Assembly (NCBI RefSeq): GCF_900112345.1 | Contig: NZ_FOLB01000006.1 | Location: forward strand, 182,952 to 246,951 | From: Nocardioides terrae | GTDB taxonomy: Bacteria > Actinomycetota > Actinomycetes > Propionibacteriales > Nocardioidaceae | Length of the DNA: 64,000 nt | Direction of reading: 5' to 3' | Part shown: positions 1 to 12,143 of the stretch, in pieces | Numbering within the stretch: position 1 is the stretch's first letter | How the letters are laid out: every line of letters begins with the position of its first letter | Made by a program: the position numbers and the translations under genes | Notes under the pieces: model-generated | Seen by the model: the letters and a program-made list of their open reading frames with translations, nothing else | The model's database searches: none | Told to the model about the DNA's origin: nothing

Positions 1-2005
1 CGACCTCCTCCCGGAGCCGCTCGACCGAGGCGCGCAGGTCCTCGGGGAGCCGGCTCTCCTCCCGCAGGACGAAGTCGTTGCGCGGGAGCCCGGTCGGCCA
101 CATGTCGCGGTACGACGCCGGGAAGAACGCCGCCGACATGGCCAGCCGGTCCATCCGGCTCGACGTGACGATCGCCCGCGAGCCGCCGTTGTTACGCATC
201 ATGATGCGCCAGGAGGTCTCCGAGACGTCGACGCCGGCGACGCCGAAGCGCTTGAGCGGGATGCCGTGCCACAGGTTGACGAAGTTGTGCAGCGTCGGCG
301 CGAGCGGCCACGGGACGTTGATCCGAGGCCCGTGCTTGACGAAGACCTGACCGGCTCGGAGCAGGTGGTACTGACCCTCCGGGCTCTCCAGCGGGACGAT
401 GACGACGTTCTCGCCATCCACGTCCACCTTGCGCGAACGGGTCAGGATGATCTTCTTGATCGACGGGTCGTCGCGGACCTCCTCGAACAGGGCGCGCTCG
501 TTGCTGGCGAAGGTGTGGTCGTAGGCGCAGACGGGGAAGGCCCACCAGTGCTCGAACTTCGGCGTCCGGAGGTCCTCGCGCCGGAACTCCGCGGCGCTCA
601 GCGGCTCGTGCAGGTCGACGGTGCCGTCCTCGCGGGTGCGGATCGCGAAGCTGCGCTGCAGGCCGTCGTCGGGGGCGACCCGGAGCAGGTTGCGCTCCAG
701 CATGTCGACGGGGGCGCCGGGCACGTGCTCGAGCACGCGCTCCTTCCAGTGCACCAGGTCGGCGGCCCGGCGCGGGTTCTCGCCGACGAAGTTCCGCTTC
801 ATCAGCGGGAAGCCCTGGCCGAGCAGCTCGAAGAAGTCGGCGGTGTAGAGGGGGTGGTAGGGGTAGAGGGCGTCGATGAACGTCTCGAAGTCGTAGCCGG
901 CGCCGACCAGGTAGTCGCCGATCCCGATCTCGTACTTGAGGATGACGCTGATCTTCTGCGCCTGCTCGGTCACCGAACCCAGCCGCCGGCGGAACCCGGG
1001 GTCGGCCACGACCCGGCGTCGGAAGATCAGGAAGTAGGAGCTCACGTGGAGCCGGTAGTAGGGGTTCCACTGCTCTGCCGTCGTGTGGAGCCGCTTCGCC
1101 TCGGCCAGCGGGATCGGCTCGAGGTGGCCCTTCGCTGGCTCGTAGTCGCGCTTGGTCGCCTGCAGCCCCCACCAGTCGGCGGGCCGGGCGTCCATGGTCG
1201 CGAAGACGTCGTCGAGCGGCCGGAGCAGGTAGCAGCTGTCGTTGGCGAAGAGCAGCTCGTCGTACTCGTCGATGACGTCCCAGCCGACGAGCTCCTCGGC
1301 GAGCAGGGCGTAGGAGCCGAAGTCGTAACGGCCGTGCCGCACCGCCCAGGCGCCCTTCGTCACCCCGGCGAGCTTCGCCAGCTCGGCCTCGGACATCACG
1401 CCGTCGACGAGGTAGAAGACGTCGGCGTGCCGGCTCAGCTCTCTCAGGTAGGCCACCACGTAGTCGTCGACGACACCGTCGACGTCGTACGCCGCGAAGA
1501 GACAGACGCGGCGGGTGCTCGGCCCGGCCGTGGGCGGGTCGGGAAGCGGGTCCCGCCGAGCGGGGACGGTGGCCAGGCCGGCCTGCCGGCCGGCCAGGAG
1601 GTGGTGGAGGAACGGGTTGACGTCGGTTGCGGTGGCGTCGAGGTGCTCGTTCCAGTACCACCAGAGGTCGAAGTCGCGGCGCGGGTTGCGCAGCAGCAGC
1701 CAGCCGTCGGCGCAGAAGTGGCGCTCGGGGGACGTCCGTCCGGACCTGAGCTCCTGGAACCGGCGGTTGGCGGCGAGGTAGCCGTCGGTGTCGAACCGCC
1801 GCGACGCCTCGACGACCGCGACCGCGCAGTCCAGCGCGGTGTCGGGGTCCGGCTCCTCCGTCGACGGGGGCAGGTCGAGGGCGGCCACGCCCGCGCGGAG
1901 GGCCTCGTCGAGGAGTCGGGCGGCCTCCGCGGGCTCGCTCGTGCGCAGCTCGGCCCAGGCGCGGACGAGGCTCGGCCAGGCGGCCCGGAACTGCTCGTGG
2001 GACAT
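1..2005 (-). CDS. RgpF/TagF-type cell-surface polymer glycosyltransferase, 3' end outside window
   Basis: Reads from an ATG at 2005 to the window edge (668 codons visible, no stop), so the C-terminus is missing. The early part has a WWYW motif and an FLHHLL segment, the repeat found in polysaccharide-assembly proteins. The middle resembles rhamnan-synthesis protein RgpF. The later part carries the motif NLWHGIPLKRFG, characteristic of the CDP-glycerol glycerophosphotransferase (TagF) family, including its catalytic His. Expected role (family knowledge): transfer of sugar or glycerol-phosphate units to a wall polymer at the inner membrane face. The ATG overlaps the TGA of the upstream gene as TGATG, so the two are translationally coupled and share one architecture. 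Confidence 0.82.
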   Translation of the reverse strand, partial: MSHEQFRAAWPSLVRAWAELRTSEPAEAARLLDEALRAGVAALDLPPSTEEPDPDTALDCAVAVVEASRRFDTDGYLAANRRFQELRSGRTSPERHFCADGWLLLRNPRRDFDLWWYWNEHLDATATDVNPFLHHLLAGRQAGLATVPARRDPLPDPPTAGPSTRRVCLFAAYDVDGVVDDYVVAYLRELSRHADVFYLVDGVMSEAELAKLAGVTKGAWAVRHGRYDFGSYALLAEELVGWDVIDEYDELLFANDSCYLLRPLDDVFATMDARPADWWGLQATKRDYEPAKGHLEPIPLAEAKRLHTTAEQWNPYYRLHVSSYFLIFRRRVVADPGFRRRLGSVTEQAQKISVILKYEIGIGDYLVGAGYDFETFIDALYPYHPLYTADFFELLGQGFPLMKRNFVGENPRRAADLVHWKERVLEHVPGAPVDMLERNLLRVAPDDGLQRSFAIRTREDGTVDLHEPLSAAEFRREDLRTPKFEHWWAFPVCAYDHTFASNERALFEEVRDDPSIKKIILTRSRKVDVDGENVVIVPLESPEGQYHLLRAGQVFVKHGPRINVPWPLAPTLHNFVNLWHGIPLKRFGVAGVDVSETSWRIMMRNNGGSRAIVTSSRMDRLAMSAAFFPASYRDMWPTGLPRNDFVLREESRLPEDLRASVERLREEV

Positions 2006-4491
2006 CACCGCGCCGCCTCCCGCTCCGCCGCGAGGCGCTCGAGGACCCGCGTCGTGCTGGCCCCGTCGCGGTGGTCGACGAGCAGGTCGCGCACCCGCTC
2101 GTGGAGCGCCTCGTCGGGCTGGTCGAAGACCGACTCGAGGGAGGCGGTCAGCCCGTCGAAGTCGGAGCTGACCGGCCCTGGGAAGAAGTGGTCGAGGTCG
2201 TAGAGCAGGTGGTCCTCCACGTCCGGCAGGTCGTGCACGAAGCTGACGACCGGCCGGCCGGTGGCGGCGAGGTCGAGGGCGGTGCCGGCGAAGTCGGTCA
2301 GCAGGGCGTCGGCACTGCGCAGCACGGGGTGCAGGGCGGGGTAGCGCTGCTCGGACAGGTCCAGGGCCATGCCCTCGAGCTGGGTGGTGTAGGAGCGTTC
2401 GAGGTCGCCGGGCGCCGGGCGGACACCGATGGCGACGTCGTTCCGGCTGCTCCAGTGGCGCAGGGCGGCGCACTCGGCGTCGCTGAACACGTAGGGCTCG
2501 CGCGCGGAGCCGGTGAGCCGCAGCGACGGGGCGAAGAGAAGCAGCCGGCGGCCGGCCAGCTCCGCCCGGAGCCGGTCCAGCTGCTCCCGGTGGTCGGATG
2601 GGAGCAGCTCCTCGGGCGCCAGGAGGAAGTCGTGCGCGGGCAGTCCGGTCTGCCAGGTCTGGTTGAGCGGCGCGGGGCCGTACGTCGCCAGGGCGGCGAG
2701 CCGGTCCACGTCCGAGGCGACCAGGAGGGCCGTCATGGTGCGCTCGGGCACGTCGTGCAGGTAGTGCAACGGCTCCGAGAGGTGAGCGGGAGGACCGGGC
2801 ACGGTCGGCGGGGCGGCGGCCGAGCCGGTCCGCTCGAGCAGCAGGCCGTCGCGGACGGCGATGACCGTCTGTCGTTCGGTCGAGACAGGCGCGAGCAGCG
2901 ACTGCCGCAGGCGCGACTCGACGAACACCACGCCGGCCCGCATGAGCTGGCTGCGGCCGGCCGGGCTGAGCAGCGGCTCGACGACGACGCTGCTGCCGGT
3001 CAGCTCGACGCGGCGCGACCGGGTGAGGATCACCTTCGTGATGGCGGGGTCGTCCTTGACCGCCTCGAAGATGGCGCGGCTGTTGGCGGGCAGCAGGTGC
3101 CGGTCGGGGTCGACGGCGAAGGCCCAGACGTCGGGGCGCTTCTCGACGGAGGCGTCCTTGCGCTCGTAGGCCGCTCCGCGGAGCACCCGTGGCACCTTGA
3201 CCGAGCCGTCGGCACCGCGGGTGATGGCGAGGCTGCGACGCAGCCGGTCGTCGGGGGCGGTGCGCTCCAGCGCACGCTCGAACAGGTCGACCGGCGCGTC
3301 GGGAGCCGCGACGAGCACGCGCTCCTTCCACCGCGCCAGGTCGGGCACGTCGTAGTGGTTCTGGTGGATCAGGTAGCGCTTCAGCAGCGGGAACCCGTCC
3401 CGGATCAGGTCGAAGTGCGTCTCGCTGAACAGCGGGTGGAACGGCAGCAGGTCCGGCAGGTAGGTGTCGAGGTCGTGCCCGCGCCCGATCAGCAGGTGGG
3501 TGAGCCCGACCTCGTACTTGAGGACCACCAGCAGCTTCCCGGGCTGCGGCCGGACCGAGTCGAGCAGGTTGCGCACGACGGGGTCGTCGAGCACCGGCCG
3601 GCGCAGGGCGAGGAAGTAGGAGCCGACGTGGAAGTCGTAGACCGGGTCCTCCTCGAAGTCGGCGAGGAGGTCGGTGCGGACGGTGTCCATCGGGATGGGG
3701 TCGCGGAACCCGTTGCGCCGGTTGTCGCGGGTGCTGGCCAGTCCCTTCGTCGCCTGCAGGCCCCACCAGTCGCAGGGGCGCGCGTCCATCGCCGCGAACA
3801 CCTCGTCGAGCGGGTGGACGAGGAAGCAGCTGTCGTTGACGAGCAGCACCTCGTCGTAGTCGGCGAGGCGGTCCCAGCCGACCAGGTCCCGCGCCAGCAT
3901 CGAGTAGGAGCCGAAGTCGTAGGCGCCGTGCCGGACTGCCCAGGCGCCTCGGGTGATGCCGTCCAGCTTGGCCAGCTCCTCCGGTGGGAGATAGCCGTCG
4001 CTGAGGTAGAACACGTCGGCGTGCCGGGCCAGCTCGGTCACGAGCAGGACGACGGTGTCGTCGATGACGCCGTCGAGGTCGAACCCGGCGAAGAGGCAGG
4101 CCCTGCGAACCGGCCGGTCCTGCGGCAGCCGGTGACCCTCGCGTCGGTCGGCCGGCGGCTGCGGGCGGGTCGACAGCCCCAGATCGCGCCCGACCAGGGC
4201 GTAGTGCACGAGCGGGTCGACGTCCTCTGACGACGGGTCGAGGTTGTTGACCCAGTACCACCACACGTCGAAGTCGGGGCGGGGCTTGCGCAGCTCGCGC
4301 CAGCCGACCCGGCAGAAGTGCTCCACCGGGTCCTCGCCCGGGGCGAGCGCCGCTGCGTTGGTCAGCGTGTAGTACGCGCGATCGACCAGGTCGGCCACGA
4401 GCGAGGCCTCACGGCGGAGCCGTCGCGGGGGCGTCTCGTTCGCGAGGTCGGCCAGCTCCGCCGCTGCCGCCGCCGCTGCGGCAGCCGTCAC
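2005..4491 (-). CDS. RgpF/TagF-type protein with altered glycerophosphotransferase motifs
   Basis: 828 aa, GTG start overlapping the upstream stop (GTGA). Order: alanine-rich N-terminus, a WWYW...HYALVG repeat (about 75-100), an RgpF-like domain (about 130-430) and a TagF-like domain (about 455-828). It is a paralogue of the next gene, but the NLWHG motif aligns with IAVRDG here (Asp548 at the catalytic His), and the usual RxHP motif reads RPAP (Ala693). Both His residues used by TagF-family enzymes therefore appear lost, so the second domain may be inactive, structural or of changed specificity. The LLTDFAG motif (about 730-736) is kept. Probably part of a wall teichoic-acid or rhamnan-like polymer pathway. 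Confidence 0.82.
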   Translation of the reverse strand: MTAAAAAAAAAELADLANETPPRRLRREASLVADLVDRAYYTLTNAAALAPGEDPVEHFCRVGWRELRKPRPDFDVWWYWVNNLDPSSEDVDPLVHYALVGRDLGLSTRPQPPADRREGHRLPQDRPVRRACLFAGFDLDGVIDDTVVLLVTELARHADVFYLSDGYLPPEELAKLDGITRGAWAVRHGAYDFGSYSMLARDLVGWDRLADYDEVLLVNDSCFLVHPLDEVFAAMDARPCDWWGLQATKGLASTRDNRRNGFRDPIPMDTVRTDLLADFEEDPVYDFHVGSYFLALRRPVLDDPVVRNLLDSVRPQPGKLLVVLKYEVGLTHLLIGRGHDLDTYLPDLLPFHPLFSETHFDLIRDGFPLLKRYLIHQNHYDVPDLARWKERVLVAAPDAPVDLFERALERTAPDDRLRRSLAITRGADGSVKVPRVLRGAAYERKDASVEKRPDVWAFAVDPDRHLLPANSRAIFEAVKDDPAITKVILTRSRRVELTGSSVVVEPLLSPAGRSQLMRAGVVFVESRLRQSLLAPVSTERQTVIAVRDGLLLERTGSAAAPPTVPGPPAHLSEPLHYLHDVPERTMTALLVASDVDRLAALATYGPAPLNQTWQTGLPAHDFLLAPEELLPSDHREQLDRLRAELAGRRLLLFAPSLRLTGSAREPYVFSDAECAALRHWSSRNDVAIGVRPAPGDLERSYTTQLEGMALDLSEQRYPALHPVLRSADALLTDFAGTALDLAATGRPVVSFVHDLPDVEDHLLYDLDHFFPGPVSSDFDGLTASLESVFDQPDEALHERVRDLLVDHRDGASTTRVLERLAAEREAAR

Positions 4492-4982
4492 TGCGCGACG
4501 CCCGGGACGCCGGCCTGGTAGTGCAGCAGCGGGTTGGCGTGGGCCGGGAGCTCAGGGTGGTCGCGGACGTAGGACACCGCGTCGAAGCTCGGGCCGGGGT
4601 GCTTGCGCTGGGAGCGCCCGTGCCGCAGGTAGTGCAGGGCCGGGCTCATGCCGGACCGTACGACGTCCGGGTACTGCTCGAGGTACCACGCCCCGTCGAA
4701 GAGCGGCGAGGAGCGGATCCGGGCGAGGTCGTCCACCTCGGCTGGCGCCGGCGTCCCGGGCAGCAGGCGTCGCTTGACCCAGCCGCGCAGGCCGGGCGTG
4801 GCCCGCTCGACCGCGGTGAGGTGCTCGTCCAGGGCCGTGGCGAGCTCGCGGAGCTGACCCGCAGCGTGCTCGAGGGGCGCGAGGCGCTCGGACCAGGTCT
4901 CCTGCTCCAGCCGGAGTGCGGCGAGCTCGAGCCGGCACTGACGCAGCGACTCCTCGAGCCTGGAGGCGTCGGGCTCGGCCAT
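4488..4982 (-). CDS. Small coiled-coil protein with polysaccharide-synthesis WY/HY repeats
   Basis: 164 aa, first gene of the three-gene minus-strand operon. The ATG at 4982 is chosen because coding character begins there; an in-frame extension to 5255 would cover low-complexity and regulatory DNA. Residues about 5-60 are Leu/Glu/Arg-rich and probably coiled coil. Residues about 98-164 hold two copies of the module FDxxWY...NPxxHYxxxG (one with FDGAWYLEQYPDV, one with FDAVSYVRDHPEL). The same module opens the two large downstream proteins. It has no catalytic domain of its own and is probably an adaptor or scaffold for the polymer transferases. Function inferred only from shared module and operon. 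Confidence 0.72.
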   Translation of the reverse strand: MAEPDASRLEESLRQCRLELAALRLEQETWSERLAPLEHAAGQLRELATALDEHLTAVERATPGLRGWVKRRLLPGTPAPAEVDDLARIRSSPLFDGAWYLEQYPDVVRSGMSPALHYLRHGRSQRKHPGPSFDAVSYVRDHPELPAHANPLLHYQAGVPGVAQ

Positions 4983-5055
4983 CGTCCTCGTTCCGTGTCG
5001 CGCGCTCTGCTCGGCGCTCGGGTTGCACCGGCCGGCGTACCGCCGACCCGGCCCC

Positions 5056-5061
5056 ATCGTA
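5056..5061 (-). promoter_or_regulatory. Candidate -10 box for the surface-polymer operon
   Basis: Read on the minus strand this is TACGAT, about 75 bases before the ATG at 4982. No convincing -35 box was found. The 300-base gap 4983-5283 also holds a short tandem repeat and GlnR-like sites, described separately. Confidence 0.3.
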
Positions 5062-5071
5062 TCGTCGCTGC

Positions 5072-5107
5072 ACCAGCCGCCGGACCAGCCGCCGGACCAG
5101 CCGCCGT
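5072..5107. repeat. Three tandem copies of a 12-bp unit
   Basis: ACCAGCCGCCGG at 5072 and 5084, and ACCAGCCGCCGT at 5096. The array lies between the divergent polymer operon and amtB. No function can be assigned; it may be chance low complexity in GC-rich DNA. Confidence 0.6.
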
Positions 5108-5116
5108 ACCCCGGCC

Positions 5117-5163
5117 GTAACGCGACGTTAACGTGCGCGCCGCACCGGTTACGTCCGCGCAAC
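5117..5163 (+). promoter_or_regulatory. Candidate GlnR operator upstream of amtB
   Basis: Two half-site pairs of the actinobacterial GlnR type (GTnAC-n6-GnAAC) are visible: GTAAC-n6-TTAAC at 5117-5132 and GTTAC-n6-GCAAC at 5148-5163. Their starts are 31 bases apart instead of the usual 22, so the site is not a standard box. The position, about 120 bases before the amtB start, suits nitrogen control of amtB-glnK. Confidence 0.5.
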
Positions 5164-5283
5164 ACGTGGCACGGTGCACCGAAACCTCCGCCCCCGAAGG
5201 TGATCCGCAAGCAGGGCGAGGGACGGTCAGCCGGACACGGGCCGACCAGATCCACTCGCCGTCCGATGTCTTCTGGAGGTTCT

Positions 5284-6908
<1,625 letters not shown>

Positions 6909-6929
6909 GCGGCTACGGCTGGCCGGCCG

Positions 6930-6959
6930 ACGGCCCGGCTCCGGAGGGAGCCGGGCCGT
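6930..6959. terminator. Strong hairpin between the two PII genes
   Basis: A perfect 13-bp stem (ACGGCCCGGCTCC / GGAGCCGGGCCGT) with a 4-base loop. There is no T tract, which is normal for GC-rich actinobacterial terminators. It may end or attenuate amtB-glnK transcription before the second PII gene. Confidence 0.65.
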
Positions 6960-6976
6960 CCGCCGATCAGGCATGA

Positions 6977-7369
<393 letters not shown>

Positions 7370-7388
7370 ACACCGCGGGAACCAGCGG

Positions 7389-9605
7389 GTGACAGCGGCC
7401 GAGCGGGCCGAGAGGGCGGCCGCCGCCGACCTCCTGTGCGTCGAGGCGTACAACGCCGCGTCGGGTCCCTTGCAGGGGGCGGCGCTCGTCGCGGTCGGCG
7501 GCTACGGTCGCGCCGAGCTGGCGCCGTGCTCCGACCTCGACGTCGTCCTCGTACACGACGAGGGCGTCGGCCTGGGCGCGACGCCGTCGACGCTGTGGTA
7601 CCCCCTCTGGGACTCGGGGGCGAGGCTCGACCACTCGCTGCGGTCGCTGCCGGAGATGGTCTCCGCGGCCGACGACGACGTCCGGGTGGCGCTCGGGCTG
7701 CTCGACGTCCGCCACCTGGCGGGCGACCCGAACCTGACCCTCCGGCTGCGGACGACGATGCTGGCCCACTGGCGGCGGCACGCCCGACAGCGGCTGTCGG
7801 AGCTGCGCAGGCTGGCCCACCAGCGCCACGACCTGCTCGGCGAGCTCGCCCACGCCAGCGTCCCGGACGTCAAGGAGTCGGCCGGCGGCCTGCGCGACGC
7901 CACCATCCTCAACGCCCTCGTCGCGACGTGGCTGGTCGACGTGCCGCACACCGACCTCGAGCCGCGCCGCCAGGACCTGCTCGACATCCGCGACCACGTG
8001 CAGGAGGTCGCCGGACGGGCGACCGACCGGATCGCACCCGAGATCTGGCCGCAGCTGGCCGAGCGCCTCGCGCTGCCCGACGAGCGGGCGGCCCAGGCCT
8101 ACGTGCGCGGGACGGGGCGCCGGATCACCCACATCTCCCGGCTGACGTGGCGGCGCGTCGACGCGGTCATCGAGCGACCGGTCGGGGTGCGCCCGCGTCG
8201 TCCCGACCTCACCCCGCTCGAGGCGGGAGTGGCGCTGTCGGGCGGCGAGGTCGTGCTGGACGGCAGCGTCCGGCCCGCCGACGACCCCCTGCTGCTCCTG
8301 CGCGCCGCGGCCCTCGCGGCGGAGCACGACGTCGTGCTGGCGCCGCCCACGATCTCGCGGCTGGCCGACGACGTGGCGCCGCTCCCGGTCCCGTGGCCGC
8401 CGGCCGCGCGACGGCTCTTCGTCCGCCTGCTCGCCGCCGGACCCGGACTGCGGGCGGTGTGGGAGACGCTCGACGAGACCGGCGCCGTGGACCGTCTGCT
8501 GCCGGAGTGGGAGCGGGTCAGGCTGCTGCCGCACGCCTCGGTCATCCACCGGTTCACCGTCGACCGGCACATGGTGGAGACGTGCATCGAGGCGGCCGGG
8601 CTGATCCGCGCCGTCGCGCGCCCCGACGTCCTCGCGGTCGCGGCGCTGCTGCACGACATCGGCAAGGGCGGCCCGACCGAGCACAGCGTCGCCGGCGCCC
8701 CGATCGCCCGGGAGATCGCGACCCGGATGGGGTTCGACCGCGAAGCCGTGGCGCTCATCGAGACGCTCGTGCGCTGGCACCTCCTGCTCGCGACCGTCGC
8801 GACGACGAGGGACCCCGACGACCCCGCCACGGTCGCCGCGATCACCGAGCGGATCGCCGAGCCGGCGGCCGTCGACCTGCTCGCGGCGCTCACCGAGGCC
8901 GACGCACGGGCGACCAGCCCGAAGGCGTGGTCCTCGTGGCGGGCGTCCCTGATCCTCGACCTCGCCCGGCGCGCCAGGGTCGCGCTCGACCCGGGTGCGT
9001 CGCCGGCGCCCCTGGTCGCTGAGGAGGTCACCCTCCCGCCGGCGGTGCGACGGGGGGTGGCCTCCTTCGCGGTGCAGCCGGTCACCGACGGGACGCGGCT
9101 GACGGTGATAGCACCCGACCGGGTCGGGCTGCTCGCCGACACCGCCGCCACGTTCGCGATGCAGCGGCTCCGGGTGCGCGCGGCGAGAGCCTGGTCGCAG
9201 GAGGACTGCGGCGTCTCGGTGTGGGAGGTCGACGACCAGCACCTCGACCCAGCGGTCCTGCGCGAGCGCTTCGAGGCGATCAGCGAGGGCCGGATCGACC
9301 CGGCCGGCCGGTTGCGGCCGGCGGACACCTCGGTGCTCGCACCCAGCGTGGCGGTCCGGGCGGAGGCCTCCGCGCAGGCCACCGTCCTGGAGGTGCGCGC
9401 GACCGACCGCCCCGGCGTGGTCTACCTCGTCTGCGCGGCCCTCGCCCGGCTCGGCGTGGCCGTGCGCTCGGCCCACGTCGACACGCTCGGGCCGCAGGCG
9501 GTGGACGTGTTCTACCTGCAGGAGTCCCACGCCGGCGTACTCGGCGACCAGCGTGCGGCGGAGGCGGCGCACGCCGTCCGTGCGGCGCTGTCGGGCGAGT
9601 CGTGA
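7389..9605 (+). CDS. glnD: PII nucleotidyltransferase/deuridylylase GlnD
   Basis: 738 aa from the GTG at 7389. Domains in order: nucleotidyltransferase (GGYGRAELAPCSDLDVVLV, about residues 37-55, with the two metal Asp residues), helical linker, HD phosphohydrolase (HRFTVDRHMVETC ... LLHDIGKGG, about 390-440), and two ACT domains (about 590-660 and 670-738). The enzyme covalently modifies the PII T-loop Tyr according to glutamine level; in several actinobacteria the modification is adenylylation rather than uridylylation. It is shorter at the N-terminus than the enterobacterial enzyme. Located just after both candidate substrates. Confidence 0.93.
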   Translation: MTAAERAERAAAADLLCVEAYNAASGPLQGAALVAVGGYGRAELAPCSDLDVVLVHDEGVGLGATPSTLWYPLWDSGARLDHSLRSLPEMVSAADDDVRVALGLLDVRHLAGDPNLTLRLRTTMLAHWRRHARQRLSELRRLAHQRHDLLGELAHASVPDVKESAGGLRDATILNALVATWLVDVPHTDLEPRRQDLLDIRDHVQEVAGRATDRIAPEIWPQLAERLALPDERAAQAYVRGTGRRITHISRLTWRRVDAVIERPVGVRPRRPDLTPLEAGVALSGGEVVLDGSVRPADDPLLLLRAAALAAEHDVVLAPPTISRLADDVAPLPVPWPPAARRLFVRLLAAGPGLRAVWETLDETGAVDRLLPEWERVRLLPHASVIHRFTVDRHMVETCIEAAGLIRAVARPDVLAVAALLHDIGKGGPTEHSVAGAPIAREIATRMGFDREAVALIETLVRWHLLLATVATTRDPDDPATVAAITERIAEPAAVDLLAALTEADARATSPKAWSSWRASLILDLARRARVALDPGASPAPLVAEEVTLPPAVRRGVASFAVQPVTDGTRLTVIAPDRVGLLADTAATFAMQRLRVRAARAWSQEDCGVSVWEVDDQHLDPAVLRERFEAISEGRIDPAGRLRPADTSVLAPSVAVRAEASAQATVLEVRATDRPGVVYLVCAALARLGVAVRSAHVDTLGPQAVDVFYLQESHAGVLGDQRAAEAAHAVRAALSGES

Positions 9606-9612
9606 CGGTTCG

Positions 9613-9688
9613 TCGAGGTATGCAGCCGAACCCCCACCTCCCATGCGGAGCTCCGCGCGGCAGGTGACGGTTCGCCTGCATACCTCGA
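9613..9688. repeat. 76-bp imperfect palindrome between glnD and ffh
   Basis: Centred at 9650/9651 (GCGGAG/CTCCGC). The outer arms match for 13 bases (TCGAGGTATGCAG / CTGCATACCTCGA), and after one mismatch CGAACC / GGTTCG pairs; further in only scattered mismatches occur. As RNA it would form a single long hairpin. Possible identities: REP- or MITE-like mobile palindrome, or a bidirectional terminator for glnD. The clean arms are unlike the short hairpins elsewhere in the window. Confidence 0.8.
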
Positions 9689-9749
9689 TGTGCCGACCCG
9701 CCCGTTACCCTTGGGCGTCGATCCACTCGCCTGATCCGAGGACCAGAAC

Positions 9750-11309
<1,560 letters not shown>

Positions 11310-11341
11310 CTTCTGGTGGGGCGGCTCCGCTCCCCGGTGCC

Positions 11342-11704
11342 TCACTCCAGCCCGAAGGCGAACACCCGCTCCGGTGTGATCCGGATGATCTCCGGGGAGT
11401 AGCCCTCGCCGAACGGCTCGACGTCGGTGAGCGCCTCCGCGGTGCCGCGGATCTCCAGCATCCGCGGGCGCCACGGCTTCGTCGACGCGAGGTCGTCGAC
11501 GACGAACGCCACCCTCGGGTGCCGCTGCACGTTGCGGAACTTCCGCGTCCCGCCCATCCGCCTGCCACCGATCAGGATCCGGTGGGAGTCGTCGACACGG
11601 AAGCCGACCGGGTTGTTCTGGGGGCCGCCGTCGGGGCCGACCGTCGCCAGGCGGCCGAGCAGCTGCGAGCCGAGGTAGGCCAGCTGGGCGTCAGTGAACC
11701 TCAT
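11342..11704 (-). CDS. PPOX-class (F420-dependent-type) oxidoreductase
   Basis: 120 aa split beta-barrel protein: MRFTDAQLAYLGSQLLGRLA, then VGPDGGPQNNPVGF, ILIGGRRMGGTRKFRNV and PRVAFVVDDL. This order is typical of the small PPOX/pyridoxamine-oxidase-fold enzymes of actinobacteria, many of which use F420 or FMN. Substrate unknown. The ATG at 11704 is chosen because upstream in-frame sequence overlaps the divergent gene at 11750. Convergent with ffh, with a 32-base gap. Confidence 0.8.
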   Translation of the reverse strand: MRFTDAQLAYLGSQLLGRLATVGPDGGPQNNPVGFRVDDSHRILIGGRRMGGTRKFRNVQRHPRVAFVVDDLASTKPWRPRMLEIRGTAEALTDVEPFGEGYSPEIIRITPERVFAFGLE

Positions 11705-11737
11705 GGCCCCATCGTCGCCGGGCGACGCGGCCGTCGC

Positions 11738-11743
11738 TAGGGT
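11738..11743 (+). promoter_or_regulatory. -10 box giving a leaderless transcript
   Basis: TAGGGT ends six bases before the GTG at 11750. The spacing places transcription start at or next to the start codon, the leaderless arrangement common in actinobacteria, and supports that start. Confidence 0.6.
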
Positions 11744-11749
11744 CGTGGC

Positions 11750-12115
11750 GTGCCCAGCGTCCTCGTCGTCGACGCCGCCAACGTCGTCGGCGCCCGCCCC
11801 GACGGCTGGTGGAAGGACCGCGCAGGTGCGGCCGCCCGGCTCTACGACGAGATCTGCGCCGCCGACCTCCCTGACGACCTCGTCGTCATCGTGCTCGAGG
11901 GTGAGGCCAAGAAGGGCGTGCCCGCAGTGCGGACGCCGGGCCTTCGCGTCATCCACGCCCCCAAGGACGGCGACTCCACGATCCTCGCCCAGGCCAGGGC
12001 CGCGCACGACCGCGGTGACCGGGTGCGCGTGGTGACGGCCGACCGGGCGCTGAGCGCCAACCTGGCCGGGTACGCCGACACCGTCCGGCCCACCTGGCTG
12101 CTCGACCGGCTCTGA
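11750..12115 (+). CDS. NYN/YacP-like domain protein (putative RNase)
   Basis: 121 aa. Begins PSVLVVDAANVVGARPDGWW, the NYN/PIN-like start with a conserved Asp and Asn, followed by VVIVLEGEAKKG and VVTADRALSANL with the later acidic residue. The fold suggests a small metal-dependent RNase; such proteins are often mislabelled as pyrophosphohydrolases. The exact target is unknown. The GTG start is supported by a TAGGGT box six bases upstream. Divergent from the PPOX gene. Confidence 0.7.
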   Translation: MPSVLVVDAANVVGARPDGWWKDRAGAAARLYDEICAADLPDDLVVIVLEGEAKKGVPAVRTPGLRVIHAPKDGDSTILAQARAAHDRGDRVRVVTADRALSANLAGYADTVRPTWLLDRL

Positions 12116-12143
12116 CGGCGGCACGCAACCCGGCAGGACGCTC

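Noticed and set aside
266..2203. Very long open frames opposite the polymer genes
   Set aside because: They are Val/Glu/Arg-rich mirror frames produced by third-position GC bias. The minus strand encodes recognisable RgpF/TagF motifs.
5072..5107. 12-bp tandem repeat as a regulator-binding array
   Set aside because: Only three GC-rich copies without symmetry; chance or slippage is a sufficient explanation.
4983..5255. Upstream extension of the small polymer-operon protein
   Set aside because: It would run through low-complexity repeats and the amtB regulatory region; the ATG at 4982 starts the conserved part.
9606..9749. Small ORF on either strand of the palindrome (MQPNPHLPCGAP-like peptide)
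   Set aside because: Similar peptides on both strands follow simply from the palindrome; no ribosome-binding site.
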